Source of the DNA: Anarhynchus alexandrinus
Taxonomy: Eukaryota > Chordata > Aves > Charadriiformes > Charadriidae
Assembly (NCBI GenBank): GCA_008711295.1
Contig: VUYV01000322.1
Coordinates: 645,726 to 709,725 of the forward strand
DNA: 64,000 nt
Direction of reading: 5' to 3'
In this document: positions 12,961-27,057 of the stretch, piece after piece
How the letters are laid out: each line of letters starts with the position of its first letter
Numbering within the stretch: the first letter of the stretch is position 1
Notes under the pieces: model-generated
What the model was told of the DNA's origin: nothing
Databases searched by the model: none
The model's input: the letters and a program-made list of their open reading frames with translations, nothing else
Program-made: the position numbers and the translations under genes

Positions 12961-15900
12961 TTTTCTTTCAGGTTGTTAGTGAGATGGAATACGAACATAT
13001 AAGAGAAAGGAGAGAGGGCCATGCCCGTGGTCAATAATTTATCTCTGAGATTCATTCAGCCTCTCACCCAATATTTCCCTCCTGTCTATTGATTCCTCAT
13101 CATTATTTGTCATAAGCTGTCCTAACTCAAGGAGAAAATATGCCCTCCATGTCCAAGGGGAGTCATACCTGAAGAAATAGAAAGGAATTTCATTAAAAGC
13201 AAGAAAGGACTGCCTTGGCTTTGAGAAACTCCAGCAGAAACTTACACAGACTTGTGTTATGTGTAGGTTTTGTGTTGTGGGTTTCTTTTTTTTTTTTAAA
13301 GCGGTGTTTGAAGCCCATTAGACAGCGCCATAACAGAAAATGCTTGAACTTTGAAGCAACTTGCTTTGATTACATTTTGTTGCCAAGGAGCTGTGTTTGG
13401 CCCTGAATGAAAATGGGCCTATTTAAAAAAAAAAACCAAAAAACCCCCAAAACTTACAAAGTTGGCTTTTTAATCTTATTTCCAGCGATGCTCTCCTGAG
13501 CCACGCTGAATCTGGAGGTAGAAGTCTCCTTCAGGAGGTCGCAAGGATTTGGCACCAGCAGCCTGGCCATCAAAACAAAGTACAAGCGATGGTAATATAA
13601 TCATTAAGATAAACTGTAGCCCAAACGGTAAAAGCATGAGTTGCGAAATGGAATTAAATTTTTAAGTATGGTTATTTGCTAAGAGGCTGTTTAAAACAGG
13701 CAATATTTTAAGTTAATGAGACCCATATGTTTTATGGTATGTCATTCAACCGCTTTCTTTGGAAATGGCTTGGAACAATAGCTTTCATGCTTACTTTGTA
13801 AAATCCAGCAAGGATAGTGATTGGGAAGTGCCTGTGTGGAAAAAATCTGCAAGGCATAATGATGCATGTCTAGGAAGTGTCATCTGTATGTTGGTATATT
13901 GTTACGTCGAAAAGTGAGTTTATCGCCACGTACTGCGGCTGAGTATCTTGCGCTTTTCTCCCCCCGCCACCTTATTTTTTTTCTTTCGGAGATGGGAAGC
14001 TTCTTAGGGAGGGCACGTTAATTTAAACAGGGATAGATTTGCTAATGGTGCTTTTGCAGGCTGCTCAAGTGATATTTCTTTACTCACCAAAGCAGATCAA
14101 ACTTGCCTTTGGTATTATTTGGGGTGTTTTTTACCTTGGCAGAGATAGCAGGGAGGGACAGAGCTGCCTTCCTCACCCCAGGCAATCCTTTTTCCCATAC
14201 AGAGGCAGGCAAGCGGTGCGGAATTTCGGTGGCTAGGGCAGAAAACTGTTGGGCCCTTTTCTAAGGGCACACGGAGGTCCCTGTGAAGTAAACCCACACC
14301 CAGTTTCCCTGTGGTTGTTTTCTCCCCTCTATTCTCCTTTTACGTCCCATCTTTTCTAGGCGTTACTTCAGTCAAGCCCACTGTAGCTCTGAGCTTCTTG
14401 ATAAAAGACTTTTCTTCTCCGGTTTTGAAGACTGAGTCTGTTGGAGTTAGGCCTGCCTCCTGTATGCTGTTAAATTTCTTGGTACAACACCATACTCCCT
14501 CTGCAGAAGCCGCTTGAAAAGAAAAGGGAAAAAAAATATCCGAAATGGTTCTATTTTTTGCTTGCCTTTTTGTTAATTTGCACTATTAACCAGGATAAAT
14601 CATTACTGTTTTTAAGTGTCTGTGGTCACATAAATATGCACTTGTGACTCTCATTAATTCTTATCGGTCTGAAATACTGACAAAAATATATGAGCTGGGA
14701 ATACCTGAGTCAAAACTGTAATTTAGTTGAGTCTTTTTAATGATACATTCTGGATAGCATCATATAACTGGTGACAGAAATAAACCAACTCATATTCACC
14801 TAAAACAACTATTCCTTGATTCTTTTTAGACTGTCAAAAGACTAGAGGAGAAGAATAAGAAGGAGGGATTTGAAAAATAAAGTCTGTAATTTTTCACCTG
14901 CAGTTTTGTACCCATGGTCAATTTAAATGAAAAAGAAAAAAAAAGGAAAAGAAGGAAAGAAAAGAATTAAAATCTTGGTGTGACCGATAGATTGCAGATG
15001 TTGCTTTTTTTTTTTTTCCCCAGCCCGTACCAGGGAGTAAAATCTCTGCCTTCTGTCTTTTTCACCCCAAAGTAGTGAGAGCTACAAAACTGTGGATGTG
15101 AGATGAGAAGTTTGGGTGAGGACTTGGTGTGGACTGGCCATGCTGTGAAAGCGCCACGACAGAGCCTGTCTCCAGGGGCTGTCCATCCCAGCTAGTATCT
15201 CCTGGCTATTGGTTTTGGAAAAGACCGAAGCTTGGTGGGACTTGACATGCAGCTTTGTGGGTGGTGGGGACATGGGCTGGTTTAGCATGAAGCGGGCAGT
15301 GCCAAGCCCTGTCTGTTTGGGTTTTTTTTCATGAGGAGCTTTAAATGATAAACACTATTTTAAGTGTAGAATTAGGAGCACTAATTACAGCTGACATGTT
15401 ATTTTGTAATTTTTATTTCCAGCATTGCACAGTGCTTGGATTTCTCCAGCCTTTGCTAGAGAGCTCGTTTTTGACTGCATAAGCAGAAAATGGCAGATTC
15501 AGAAATCAGCTGTTTCCCTAATGAATTCAGAGAAACTCACGTGGAAACTCTGACTCTTAAGGCTCATTTTTCATTAATGTGGAGGGGACTGGAATTCTGA
15601 CCATATAAAGGTAAAAGCAGGTGTTTCTCCAGGGCTATATTTGGCTTCTGCAGGGATTACACACATGGAAAACATCTTGGGATCATTCTGTATGTAATGT
15701 GTTATCAAAGCTTTACGTTATTAATCTGTTGCCTTTTGGATATGAGAAAACAAAATGTGACGTGAGGATTGGAGGGGTCAGGAATAGGTCCTGGTGGTAG
15801 CAAAGCCCTGCGTTTCCCGTAACGTATTCCCTTTGCTTCTCCCACTTTCTCTCATTGTCTTGTTTGTTATGTGGAGCTGAATAATCAGGTAACCTCTAAG

Positions 15901-16693
15901 GCTGTGGAGCAGATCATTAAGAGTTACTGATTAACGCCACGTTTCAGTAGCAGATCCTGAGTTCTTCTTTTTACAAACTGAAGGGGTCTGGCTTTATGAT
16001 TTCTTAATTAGAGTGTAAATATTGCAGCCTCATAAACTGCTTGATTTATAGGTGACAGCAAAGTTTGCACTTTGGGTAAGGACGCGGGAGGCTTCGGCTG
16101 TACAGTTTCAGCACCCCTGTTTGCCTGTGCAGCCATCCTGTGCTTGTCATTCTACCATTCATCCTACCAGCCTTACTGATAGTGCCTGTGGGTCGTTTCT
16201 TTAACCTGGCAGGATGACTGAAATTCCTCTTTATGTTTTTAAGCAAAAGGAGGACACTCGTACTACACATTTTTAACTGATGAAGGCAGAGAAAAAAGTT
16301 GGAGTGATATTATTGTCACTGTCAGCCAACATGGTGAGCTTAAAAATTGATGTTCATTATGAGGATTCCAGAGAAGTTGGGCCAAATTCATCACTGAGCA
16401 TTGTTGTAAGTGTTCAGGGCCATGAGAGGGATGGTAAATAAAGATTGAAAGAGACCTGAGGTGCTGATGGATAATAGAAGGGTATTTCTGATGTCCTTAA
16501 TGCAAAGCGTTACCAGATTTTCAAGAATGTAGACTCTGTTTCATCCCGAAGAAGGGAAGTCCTGCCTTTCTCTGGCAGTCTGTATAGCCTGGCTTCCATG
16601 TGCAGCTCAAATTAGGAAATTCACAGGCATAAGGAGTGATATTAATTTTAACTGGACTTGAATCAGCATTGATAAGCAACGGGGCACCTAAAG
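12961..16693. other. no gene seen
   Basis: This is unique sequence with several A or T tracts (around 13287-13297, 13423-13434, 15006-15017) and purine runs (14930-14965). No repeat family or coding exon is recognisable. Confidence 0.65.
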
Positions 16694-17190
16694 TCATAGA
16701 ATCATAGAATCATAGAATGGTTTAGGTTGGAAAGGACCTTGAAGATCATCGAGTTCCAACCCCCCTGCCATAGGCAGGGACACCTCCCACTAGACCAGGT
16801 TGCCCTAGGCCACGTCCAGCCTGGCCTTGAACACCTCCAGGGATGGGGCCTCAACAACCTCTCTGGGCAACCTGTTCCAGTGCCTTACCACCCTCAAAGT
16901 GAAAAACTTCTTCCTAATGTTCAATCTAAACCTGCCCTCTTCCAGTTTGAAGCCATTCCCCCTTGTCCTGTCACTACATGCCCTAGTAAAAAGTCCTTCC
17001 CCAGCTCTCCTGTAGGCCCCCTTTAGGTACTGGAAGGCCGCAATAAGATCTCCCCGGAGCCTTCTCTTCTCCAGGCTGAACAGCCCCAACTCTTTCAGCC
17101 TCTCCTCATAGGAGAGGTGCTCCAGCCCTCGGATCATCCTCGTGGCCCTCCTCTGGACACGCTCCAGCAGGTCCATGAAGTCCTCAGCAG
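16694..17190 (-). mobile_element. CR1 LINE 3' fragment with open ORF2 C-terminus
   Basis: This is a 5'-truncated CR1 non-LTR retrotransposon on the minus strand. Its 3' end is at the left, where three tandem TCATAGAAT units (ATTCTATGA on the element strand) form the CR1 tail. Next come GGTTGGAAAGGACCTTGAAG and the rest of the 3' UTR. The element strand reads without a stop from about 17190 to 16805. It encodes the conserved CR1 ORF2 C-terminal block: [20 protein letters not shown], then [20 protein letters not shown], then the [20 protein letters not shown] segment. The open frame and near-consensus tail mark it as one of the youngest copies here. It lacks the endonuclease and most of the reverse transcriptase, so it cannot move. 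The longer minus ORF reaching 17350 continues into non-CR1 flank and is not a gene. Confidence 0.95.
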
Positions 17191-20100
17191 AAGTTGTTTG
17201 TCGGAAGGTGGGACTCACCCCGGGCAGCAGGGTGTTTGGCCAACATCTCTGTCCTTGGAGCAGAGAAAGACTTTGCGAGCGCTGTACTTCCATTCTTTTT
17301 CCTCCTTGCTCTGTCTCCACAACCCACCTTCTCCAGCTTGCAGTCAGCACTGTGAAGCTTGCATGGGGATGACTCAGCCCCCATTTATTTCAGTAATCCA
17401 CCAACAGAAGCCTAATTCTTGGCACGGGGGTTTTGCAAACCCTCCTTTCCAACTAGGACGACTTGCCTCTTTCTGTCTCGCACATCCTCTGGAATCTCTG
17501 TTGCCGGCACTGCCGATGGGATTTGTCTGTTGGGATGTGGGGGGATGTATTTTGGGAAGGCTCTTTGTCACGCTGTGAGGAATTGCTCCGTCTGCCGTTT
17601 CTTCACTGGGCTGATTTGAGGCCCCTATAGCCCTCACGCAGCCTGGCTGCACCGGTGGTCCTGGGCTGTGGGCAGGGGTTGGAAGGAACCAGGGCATGGT
17701 GGTTTTGCCTCTCTCTGGGCATGCAGGAGCAGCATAACCCCACCTGAATCGTCATGGTGGGAGACAAAAAGAAAGCTAAAGCAGTTTTCCTTAATATAGA
17801 CTTTATATAGAATAGAATATTTCAGTTGGAAATACGGGACAGTTTTCTGTCCCCGAATACATCATGCAGCGTCTGCAGTGCTGGGATGGTCAGGGCATAG
17901 CAGATGGAACAAAACGCGTGGTTTATTTGGCCCCAGCAGCCACTCTGAGTGACTGCAACCAGTTATAAATTCTCCTTTCCACCCCTCAGCAGTGCCTTTC
18001 TTGGTCCCCACGCTGGTCTCTCCCCTTGCTCCAGCACCAGTGACCTCTCCTGCAGTGACCAAGCCGCTGGGCGAGGGGACAGCCGGCTCCCACGAGCCAA
18101 GAAACCGGCTTCAGAATGGAACACTTTCAGAAAATGTTGGCGCTCTGTTTGCCACCTTTTCTCTGTACTCAGAAGACTAGAAACATCATGGTTTTTTTCT
18201 TAATGGTATCCAACATGTTCATGAACAGTGATGAAATCCAAAAACATGCCATAGTGTCAGATTCACCTCTCTCTGCTGGAACTGTACTTGTTTTACTACA
18301 GGAAGTATTTTGTGGCACTACAGTAGCAGCCTGGGTTTGTTGCCAAAGGCCCAAATGCTGAAGTTTGGTGGGTTGGTTTTTTTTTTTTTTTCATCAAACT
18401 TGTTGAAAGGCCTTTCAGTGCAAACTTGATGTCAATGGCAATTACATAAATGTTTACAGATTATGGCTCCAATCCCATCCTGGTAAATGTTTTTGCACAT
18501 GGTTAAATCTGCACGTGTAATTGCCTAGAGAATAAAATCAGAAGTGGTGAATGTAGGAAGATAATAACTTGAAGTGAACTGTTTTCTTGTTCCTGTTTAA
18601 TTTTGAACCTGTTCAACCTTTGTGAGTTCAAAAGTTCAGCCCAGTCTTGACCGTTATTGAGTTTGGATTCTGTTTAGGAGAAACTGTGACTCCCAAGTAC
18701 AGCCAAGGGTCAAAGGACAATAAATCCAATAGAATAAATAAAGTGATAAATGAAGCAGGCAGAGAGACAGAAAAGTGAAAAAATAACACGTATTGGGTGA
18801 GTTCATGGTTTCTGTGACATTGAAAGGTGTTTTGCCACTGGCTGCACCGGGGCTGGGATTTCTTTCTTAACACCTGGTTCAGAATCCCTGGAATTCAACC
18901 GGGATGTTTCTGTTACCTGTAGTGCTCCTGTGTCACTTAAAATGAGCTTTAGTTTGTAGCTCTAATGCATGGTGTAGCTCCCAATAGCCCTTAGCTGCAA
19001 CGTTTAGCAGCCCAGTCTTTCTGGGGTGGGAAGAAAAACAGTGAAATTACGGAGAAGAATGGGTTTTCCTCCCCTTCCTGTTGCTCCCCAGAGGCTTCAG
19101 AGCCCCGAATGCAGTTATCTTTGCAACCCAGTTTCTTTGTGACCCAATTTCTTTTGTGTTTATTGAACTCCTCTGTGATGAAGCTGGCACCAAACTTTTT
19201 ACTACAAATGTTATGTGAAAAAGGACTGCAAACATTTCAGTGCGTGTGTGCGCCTACAGACTTCAGTGTCCTCAGCGGAAGTTCTTGTGTTGTCAACACT
19301 GAATTGGAGCTTTGAATTGCACTGTCCGAAAGGTGAAGCTCGGTTTGCATTGCAAGACGTGTTGCATTTTCCCTGGACTTATAATAAAGGGAGCGATTTG
19401 GCTCAGTGTCTTTACTTTCCAAAGCCCAGGCTTAAGTCGGGAAAGTGCAAAAGTTACATAGGGCCAAAGCTGCAGCAGGGACGTGTAAAATGATTTAGCT
19501 CTGCTGTAGGGAATACACATTTGTCTGATGGTTTACAAAGCACTTCAGTACCTTTTGGGTTGAGATGTCAGGGCTTATATTAATTATTCATATTTTGGTA
19601 TTCTTGAGATCCTAGCGCTTGACGGTTTAAATTGTCACAAATCCACCCATCAGCAGCATGTAAGAGGATTTCCTTTTTATTTTCCTGCAGTAATTAAACT
19701 GAGCAGGTTCCTGCTCTAATCCTGCTGAGTTTATTTTGCTGGAAATTATCCACCTTCTTTCAAAAGTACAAACATTAGTTGAACAGGAAAATACCAGCAA
19801 ACTTGTAAAAAGAATTAAAAATCAAAGTTTCAAGTTTTAATATTTACTTCTGAAGCATGCAGTGTTTCAAAAAGTAAGATAATTTCTCTGAATTCCTTGA
19901 GGAGTGTTTCTAGTCTATCAAAGAGACTACACTTGATGGGTTAAGTACTTGGAAACCGAAAGAAGCGCTCCAACCACTACAGAAAGTCCGAGGTTTTAAA
20001 GAGAGATGGAAATATTGGAAATGCTGCTTTCAGGTTGGTCTGGCAATTCCAGCTCAGAGACGTTTCTTGTTGTCAGTAAACTAAAACTGGAAAGAAGAAA

Positions 20101-21829
20101 AATCCAAACCCTGCAAAGGAAGGAAAGTCAGAGAACCTGAGTAAGTGATGATTTATCTGATAACAAAAATCCTACTACCCTAATCATTCATGGTTTATTT
20201 CTTTGGCGCGCAACGTTTAAGAGAAATCCACTGAGTGCTAATAATTTCGCTATTGCGAAAGCCAAATCCTTCATTTAAACTTTTGAGACAATTTTTCCAT
20301 TTACTTCTTTGCCACTCAAGCAAAGAGCAGAAATCATAAGCTCACTCATACCAGTTCACTTCATCAATTAGAAAAGAGACAGGATTTGCTTCCAGATGAA
20401 AAGAGGATGCAGCAGAGGAAAAATATGCTGGAAAAAATCAAAATAGATTGCCTCTAATAACTTCTGGATAGTGATCCAGGCTTGGGTTGGCCACACTGGG
20501 ACATCCCTAAACTTTGGGAAAGTTGAGATTTGGAGCTGCCTGTTAGAACAGGATCATCAGAGAACTGGAGAATATTGTACTTAAAGAAACTGATGTAGAG
20601 AACAGAGCCAGCAGTTTGTCTTGTTTAAAATAATGAAATCATAAATTAATACACTTTAACCAAAATTTGAAAAGCTAAAACCCAAACCCAAATTTTAAGT
20701 TTGTGCTTGCTGCCAAAAGTGCTATTTGATAGTGCATAATTAGTATGAGTAGCAAAAGTATGGCTGATGAGTCCTTCGTGTTGACGCAGGAAAGTTAAAT
20801 GCAGAACACTGTTTGCTTGGTTTTATTTTTGTTTTAACACCACCTTTGGCAGCTGAAAAGTTATACAGTATTGAAATAAAACCATAATGAAACAGAGTGA
20901 AAACTTGTACAGTTTCCAAGGTCTCTGGTGGGAAAGTTGTTTGCATTTGATAAATCGATTGCCAAACTAAGGGAAATAGAGAAAATTGTGGTGTAATCCT
21001 CAATAGAAACACATTTCTTATGCAGCAGAGAAAACAGTGTTGTCTGAAATGTTCCTTTAAGGGGAAAAATGTTTCCCTATTTTGTATCGGCTTTGCAAGG
21101 TTTTTGGATGGACAGTTAGTCAAGCCGCTCTTCCTGTTCGGAGTTAAAACAGGTGAGGCCATGTCCTCCTGCTGAAAAGCAATCGCTTCTGGGCAGGCAG
21201 AGGATGTGCTGTAGCCTTCTGACGGTGGTTTTGTTGCTGTTCATTTGCGACTCACATCTGTGGAGGCACCACGCGATGGTGTCGCCACTCTGCCTTTGGA
21301 GGGGACTCAGTGTTTGAGAGGGGCACCAGGACAGTGGCTGTGAGTTGTGTTTCTTTTCTTTGTTTCCACTGGAGATGAGGGGAAGGTGATGCCAGTGATG
21401 TTGAGAGAAATTAAGGGAATCTCTTTCTACAGAGAAACCTGAAGTTTCATAGTTTCAAAGCACAGCCTATCTCTGCCATAACTTGAAACCATAGATCTGA
21501 AGCACGTGGATTTCATCTAGACTGGGTGTGAAACAAAAGCTAGAAGGTATAATTATGCTGTATATGATGCTGTTTTTCTTACTTTTTGTTTTTTCTAACT
21601 CTTCCATTTCTTCTGGGAAAAGATGCGCTGGACACCCGTTAGTTCAGCAAATCCAATTTTTGGTCAAGCTTTATCCTGAAATTTAAGAGGCAGATTTAAA
21701 AAAAACATTATTGTGAGCTATTCCCATAAGTAATCTAGTTTAGGGGAAACCACTTTCGTGTGGGTGCAAAGCGAGTAAGAAAAATAACCACTCATGCCAG
21801 CTACCAGTGGCTCATTGTCAGCCTGGAAC
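17191..21829. other. no gene seen
   Basis: The plus ORF 17117-17578 is partly the antisense of CR1 and partly flank. Apart from the possible CR1 tail at 17806 nothing is recognisable. An AT-rich block around 19560-19760 may be conserved non-coding DNA but has no diagnostic feature. Confidence 0.65.
17806..17845 (-). mobile_element. possible tiny CR1 3' tail remnant
   Basis: The sequence ATAGAATAGAATATTTCAGTTGG resembles the reversed CR1 tail (…ATAGAATATTTCAGTTGGAAGGGACC…). The similarity fades after GTTGGAAATACGGGACAG. The match is short and the neighbourhood is AT-rich, so chance is possible. Confidence 0.4.
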
Positions 21830-22640
21830 GATGTACTGAGTAAGTTCTGTCTAGGACCCTTTCCACATTTGCGTTAATGATTTGGATACTGAAATGGATA
21901 TTAGACGTATTAAATGTGCAAATGACACCAAGCTAGGAGGGTCTGCAGGCAGGTTGTTGGACGGGATAAGAATTCAAAATTATCTTGACAAATAGGAGAA
22001 AGGGCTCGAAGAAGACGGGGTGCGTTCAATGAGAGCAAGTGCCAAGCTCTGAGCGTGGGTAGCAATGAATATTCTGCCAAACGCCTGGTTTACGAGAGAG
22101 AGGACTTTAGCAGGGAAGGTGGCACGCATCTTGAGATGATGAAGGGCATTCATCTCCTCTGCGAAGCGTTGGTGAGGCTTTGGCTGTGGTGGTGCACTTG
22201 CTTTTGGGTGCGATAAGGAGTAAAATGTGCCCCAGCGGGAGAGGTTGCAAAGGGAGCAAGGGGACTGCTCGGAGGTTTGCCAGATGTGGCCTTCGAAGAC
22301 AGACGGAAGATGTTAGGTTTGTTTAGGGTAAAAAAGGCTGTGGGGGCATGATCACAGGCATCAATTATATAAAGGGAGGCTGCACAGAAACAGGGAATCA
22401 TTTGCCCTCTCTGTCCCATTGACATAGAAGAAAAAGTAGTGGGATTAGACTGCAGCAAATAAGAATAAATTAGGTAAAGGGGAGCACATCCTGACAGTAC
22501 GGACTGTTAAGGACTCCAGGAGGTTGAGGAGTTGCAGGCTCCCAGAATTTTTATTGAATGGCTGGATAAAGATGATCCCTCTTCAGAGCATCCCATGGAC
22601 AAGATGACCTTCCTAAGGCCTTAAGTTCCTTAGCAGTGAA
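21830..22640 (+). mobile_element. old CR1-like LINE with decayed reverse transcriptase and 3' end
   Basis: This is a highly diverged plus-strand CR1. Around 21868-21945 it preserves the reverse-transcriptase palm neighbourhood. GTTAATGATTTGGATACTGA (a VNDLDTE-like reading) is followed by GCAAATGACACCAAGCTAGG, where CR1 has FADDTKLGG; the first Asp of the catalytic DD pair is Asn here. Further on, AATGAGAGCAAGTGCCAAGC matches the CR1 'NKSKC' segment. Around 22310-22390, AGGTTTGTTTAGGGTAAAAA and GGGGCATGATCACAGGCATC match the GLFSL...GDLITVFKY block. CTGACAGTACGGACTGTTAA and GATGACCTTCCTAAGG mark the far 3' part. Stops and indels occur throughout and the octamer is not recognisable. The right boundary is approximate. 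Confidence 0.75.
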
Positions 22641-25600
22641 AAACTGTATTCCTAGGGAGTTTATTTCAGGAAAATGCCAGTGAAGAAAGTTTTCCAAAGA
22701 AATCGCCCCATCACCAGCCCCCATAGAGGAAGGTTAAAGAGCCTGTGACCTGCATGGAACTAGACAGTGGTGTCCACCACGCGGCCGTATTAGCACAAGT
22801 GGTTGTGGCAAGAAAGAGCTTTCTCTTCTATCTGCCCTGACCTTGTTGGTCTGTGTGGACAGGTACTGAAAGCACATGAGGCTACTTACTTGCTGGAGCA
22901 GCTAGGAGAGAAAAAAGCATGTAAAGGAAGAGGGTACTTGCTTTATACAGTCATCTTTGATACGTACCATCACCTAAGCAATACCTCCCTGGAGCAAGAG
23001 GGACCGTGTATAGCCTGGTACATCTCCAGTTCATAGCTCTTGCAGAGGCACCATGGGTACCTCTCCTTGCTCTCTGCAGGAATCTGGCATTGTAAACCAA
23101 CCACTTAGGGTTAGAAAGAAAGAAAAAAAACAAAACAAAACAAGGTTTCCACATGACAGTGGTGTTCATATCCCCTACGGTGAAAATTAAATGTAAAATA
23201 ATGTCTTTTGAAGATCAAGAAATGACACAATGGAAAAGTATAATAGAGTGTAAATAGAGGGTAAACAGTAAACTAGCAGTGCATTGCTAAATGAAAGACT
23301 TCCCTTCCTTCAAGGGTAATCCCTTCCAGCGTGAGATATACTGCTTTACCTTGGGATTCTGTTTTACTTCCCGACATTTCATCTTTAATTTTTGCTATAG
23401 CTTTGTTCCGCTGTGTGCAGTATGGATTCATCTTTCTGCTTTCCGAGTGTGTTGAGCAGTTAGTGCGTATCCAGCAGAGAAAAATCTGTGGTATTAATTG
23501 AAAGACACCTTGATCGCATCATAAATGGCTGTGAGTTACATACGTGCGCGACGGAAAAGGCTGGGATTTTCCTGTGCAACCTAACTTTTGCGTTTCAGGC
23601 TTAAGTTTACACCTTTGGTGTTGGGGTACTAATACCGAGTGGTCTGATACCAAGGTCAGCGGGGCCAAAGAGCAGTGCAGGACAGCTTGTCGGGCACGGG
23701 GATTGCAGAAGCAAGTTTGGAGCGTGTTTCTGAAAGGAGGAGTCTCCACCAGTAGTGTGGTATCTCTGTGTGAGGAGATCTCTTTTTGCAGAGGTCGTAA
23801 CTGCCAACTTGTCAGGTATTTCCTGGAATTGTCAGTCTCTCTGGGGTGCAGCAGACTGTGATGTATAAAGCCGCAACACTGACATATCACTTACCTAGTT
23901 CTGCTAGACTTAGCCTCTCCGTGAAGTATGCAAACTGTCTCTGTCTCGTGCAGAATTTGCATTATCTAAAGATCACTGTGTGCGCTATGGTCCATTCGCC
24001 TTTGCAAATGCTGTTTAAATATAGCATCCATAAATAAATGTTAAATAATTCATGAACATAATTTTGTAAATTCTGCTAGGCCACACCTCTCTAGGGGCAT
24101 ATTTATGAACGTGCGTCAGCCTGGAATCAATGTGTCTGCCAAGCGCCCTACCTCTGAGGCAGAATTCCCACATCTAGCCCAAAATGCTGCAAACGACTCT
24201 GATTCCACTTCACTAGTCATCCATCATACTGTCACTTTAATTCAGATGCTGCTACTTGTTTTAATAACATACATCTTACACAAAGAATACTGCTAACACA
24301 AGATTCTTGAGGTAGATTTTTACAACCTCATAAAATGGTATTAACCCTTTGATCCCTGATAGTCTTTTCATACGGCTTTTTTTTTATGCTTATCAATAAC
24401 CTGTGTTCGTGGGATCTGTTCATGCTGGAGAATCTGACATCAATCACAGTGGTAAAAATATTATTCCTCCAGCATTACCCTAAAGAATTATGGAAAGAAT
24501 AAAAGTGTTATTGCAGGAATTATTTAGCAAACAATAGATGGATAAAATGTATTATGGTAAGTGTTAAATTATATCACCTCATTACAGGAAACTACCTGAG
24601 ATAGCACAGAAGGTAGTTCAGTGCTATTTCTGAGTAGTTCAAAGAGAACAATAGCAGAATCCCACAAAAGGTTTCACAGTGAAACCCTGGAATGACAAGG
24701 CAAATGATGTATTATCAAATAAAAAGATAGTCGAGGGGGGAGAAAATTCTACCTGCGCATTTCTGAGTTGCACCTGGAGATATTTTGGAGATGAGGAGAA
24801 TAATAGTAATTTGCCGTTAGCTGCTTAACACTCAAGTATTTAAGGGGCTTAATTTTTTTTTTTTATATCTTTATGGAAATACCTTCCTCATCATAACAGA
24901 GCAATGTGGAATGTGCAGTTTTAAAAAATCTTTCACTTCTATTCCAGATAAAGAACGCACTAAGTTATTTCTTTCTTCCTTCTCCCTGCTTTTTTTTCTT
25001 TGCGGTCAGCACTAGGAATTAGAAAAGATTTTACTGAAATGCTTGATTAAACCAATTACTAAAATCATGCCCATATTTTAGGTATTATTAAGGATACCTA
25101 AACAAGGTTGGGTTCTGTGATTTCACCAAGTAGACTCTTATCAGTTAATGCAGATTTAGAGAGGGGGGGGAAAAAAAGCATAATGTTACACTGGGCTCAT
25201 GGGATTCATTTGATCAACATGATTAAATTATTTCCTTACTCAGCTAGAAGGAAATTACTAGTAACCAGACATTATGTGTCTGTTAATTATGTTCAATAAG
25301 GTTCTCTGCTATCACACCAGCTCTTGCATTCATGTTCTGTGTGTTTTAAAGGCATTCTCATTTTTTAAATGTAAATATTGAAAAGGGACAGCTATAATTT
25401 TCTTTCTCTTATTTAATAAATAGCCAACGTGCCAAAAAGCACTTGTAAGAAGCAGCTGTTTGTCCTTGGTGTGATCGTAGGCAAGTTTGTGGCGATGACA
25501 TGCTAGCATTTCACATGTTTCGGGTCGCCCCCACCAGGATTTTTTTTTGTGTTGCAATCGTTCATTATTTTAAGTTGGATCATTTATTATTGTAAGGAAT

Positions 25601-27037
25601 GTGGAGGAGGCTTTGCCAGAAACCTGTAATTTTACTTGAAATAGTTAATCTCCCTGATGAGAGGTGTGCTCACCTATACGTCGTCTTTGTGCCAGATCTA
25701 CATTCTGCTCTGATGCTGCCCAATCTAGGATTTCAAAAGGATTTTTTTTATAAAGGAAGAAACAACATATGGTACAAGAGGGGCCTTATTCTTTTTCTAA
25801 TGAAATGATGGGCTTCTGTTTCATATTAAAGTGTTAATAGGTCTGAAATTAGGTCTCAAAAAAGAGAATAGTGCTTTTAAAATTCTTAATATGATTCATT
25901 ATCTGCAGTCAAAACCAGATGACATTTATTTTTATCCAAAAAAAAAAAAAAGCAAGCCAGAGGAAAAAAAATAATCCTGGATTCAGGCTCTGATTTATTG
26001 AACAGAAAGCTCTTTAGAATCAGAGCTTGGGCTGGAGGCTGGAGGTTTTGTTTGAGTTTGAGAACCTTCATATGTTTATGAAATCTAAACAAATATTTCA
26101 AAGAAGGTGGTGTCACATTTGAAGTAAGTGATCCTATTAGGCACTGGGATACGGCTGCTTTGTTGAAGGACTGGGCAGCATTTTATGTATGATAGTGCTG
26201 TGTACTGCTAATATACCGAGACATTACTTTCATCCGAAATGCCGATAGGACTGAACTTCTCTCGTGCACTTTGGCTTTCAGTGTTAATAATGAATGAATA
26301 AAGTTCAGAGGATAGAAGCTAAATGGATATTGTGCTTTAAAAGAAGGAATTTTAACTAACAGCATGCCCAGCTACTCAGAAACGAGCAAAAGACAGTAAA
26401 TGGACATATTTATTGGGAGTGGATGGGACGGCTGTAACGAGGTGTTTGTATGAGTTACGTAAAACACTAGAAATTTCAATACGATTGAAAATACGTGTTA
26501 ATTACAATTAACAAAGGTTTGATGACATTTCCTTGATGATGTGGATTTTGGGTGCATCCTTTTTTTTGCCATGGTTAGCTTCTATAGGATAGCCATGTCT
26601 TCCACGCCCTGTTATTTGATATCATTATCTTACTCTGTGTCTGCCAGAAAAGTAAGCACGGGACTAGTGTCTTTTACAGATCTTGGGCACCACCAGTAGA
26701 CAGACTGCAAAGTACCTTCTCTGGAAGCATTATCTGGATGATGCCTTCAGACTTTCTTTACCTCATTGTTACGAACCACCAAGCTGTAGTGATGCTGGTC
26801 ACTCTTGACCAAGAAAACTCGTTGGGTGTCCAGATCCTCAGTTACTGTCAGCCAGCTTCAATATTACCGTGTCAGCTCACATCAAGAGCGGGTCTGGCTC
26901 AGAACACTCATCAGCACTTGTAGCATGTAGAAAATGGCAGCGAAGAACAAAAACATCCTGAGGTTTCATGCAACATCTACCAATGTCTTCTCATCCACAC
27001 TCTGCCTCCCACCTCTAGGTGCTGTAATTGCTTACCC

Positions 27038-27057
27038 CAGAAGACCCCAGAAGACTC
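27038..27057. repeat. 10-bp tandem duplication
   Basis: CCCCAGAAGA occurs twice in a row. This is a small slippage-type duplication in non-coding DNA. Confidence 0.85.

Noticed and set aside
17117..17578. 153-codon plus ORF
   Set aside because: Its first part is the antisense of the CR1 element and the rest is flank; no protein resemblance.
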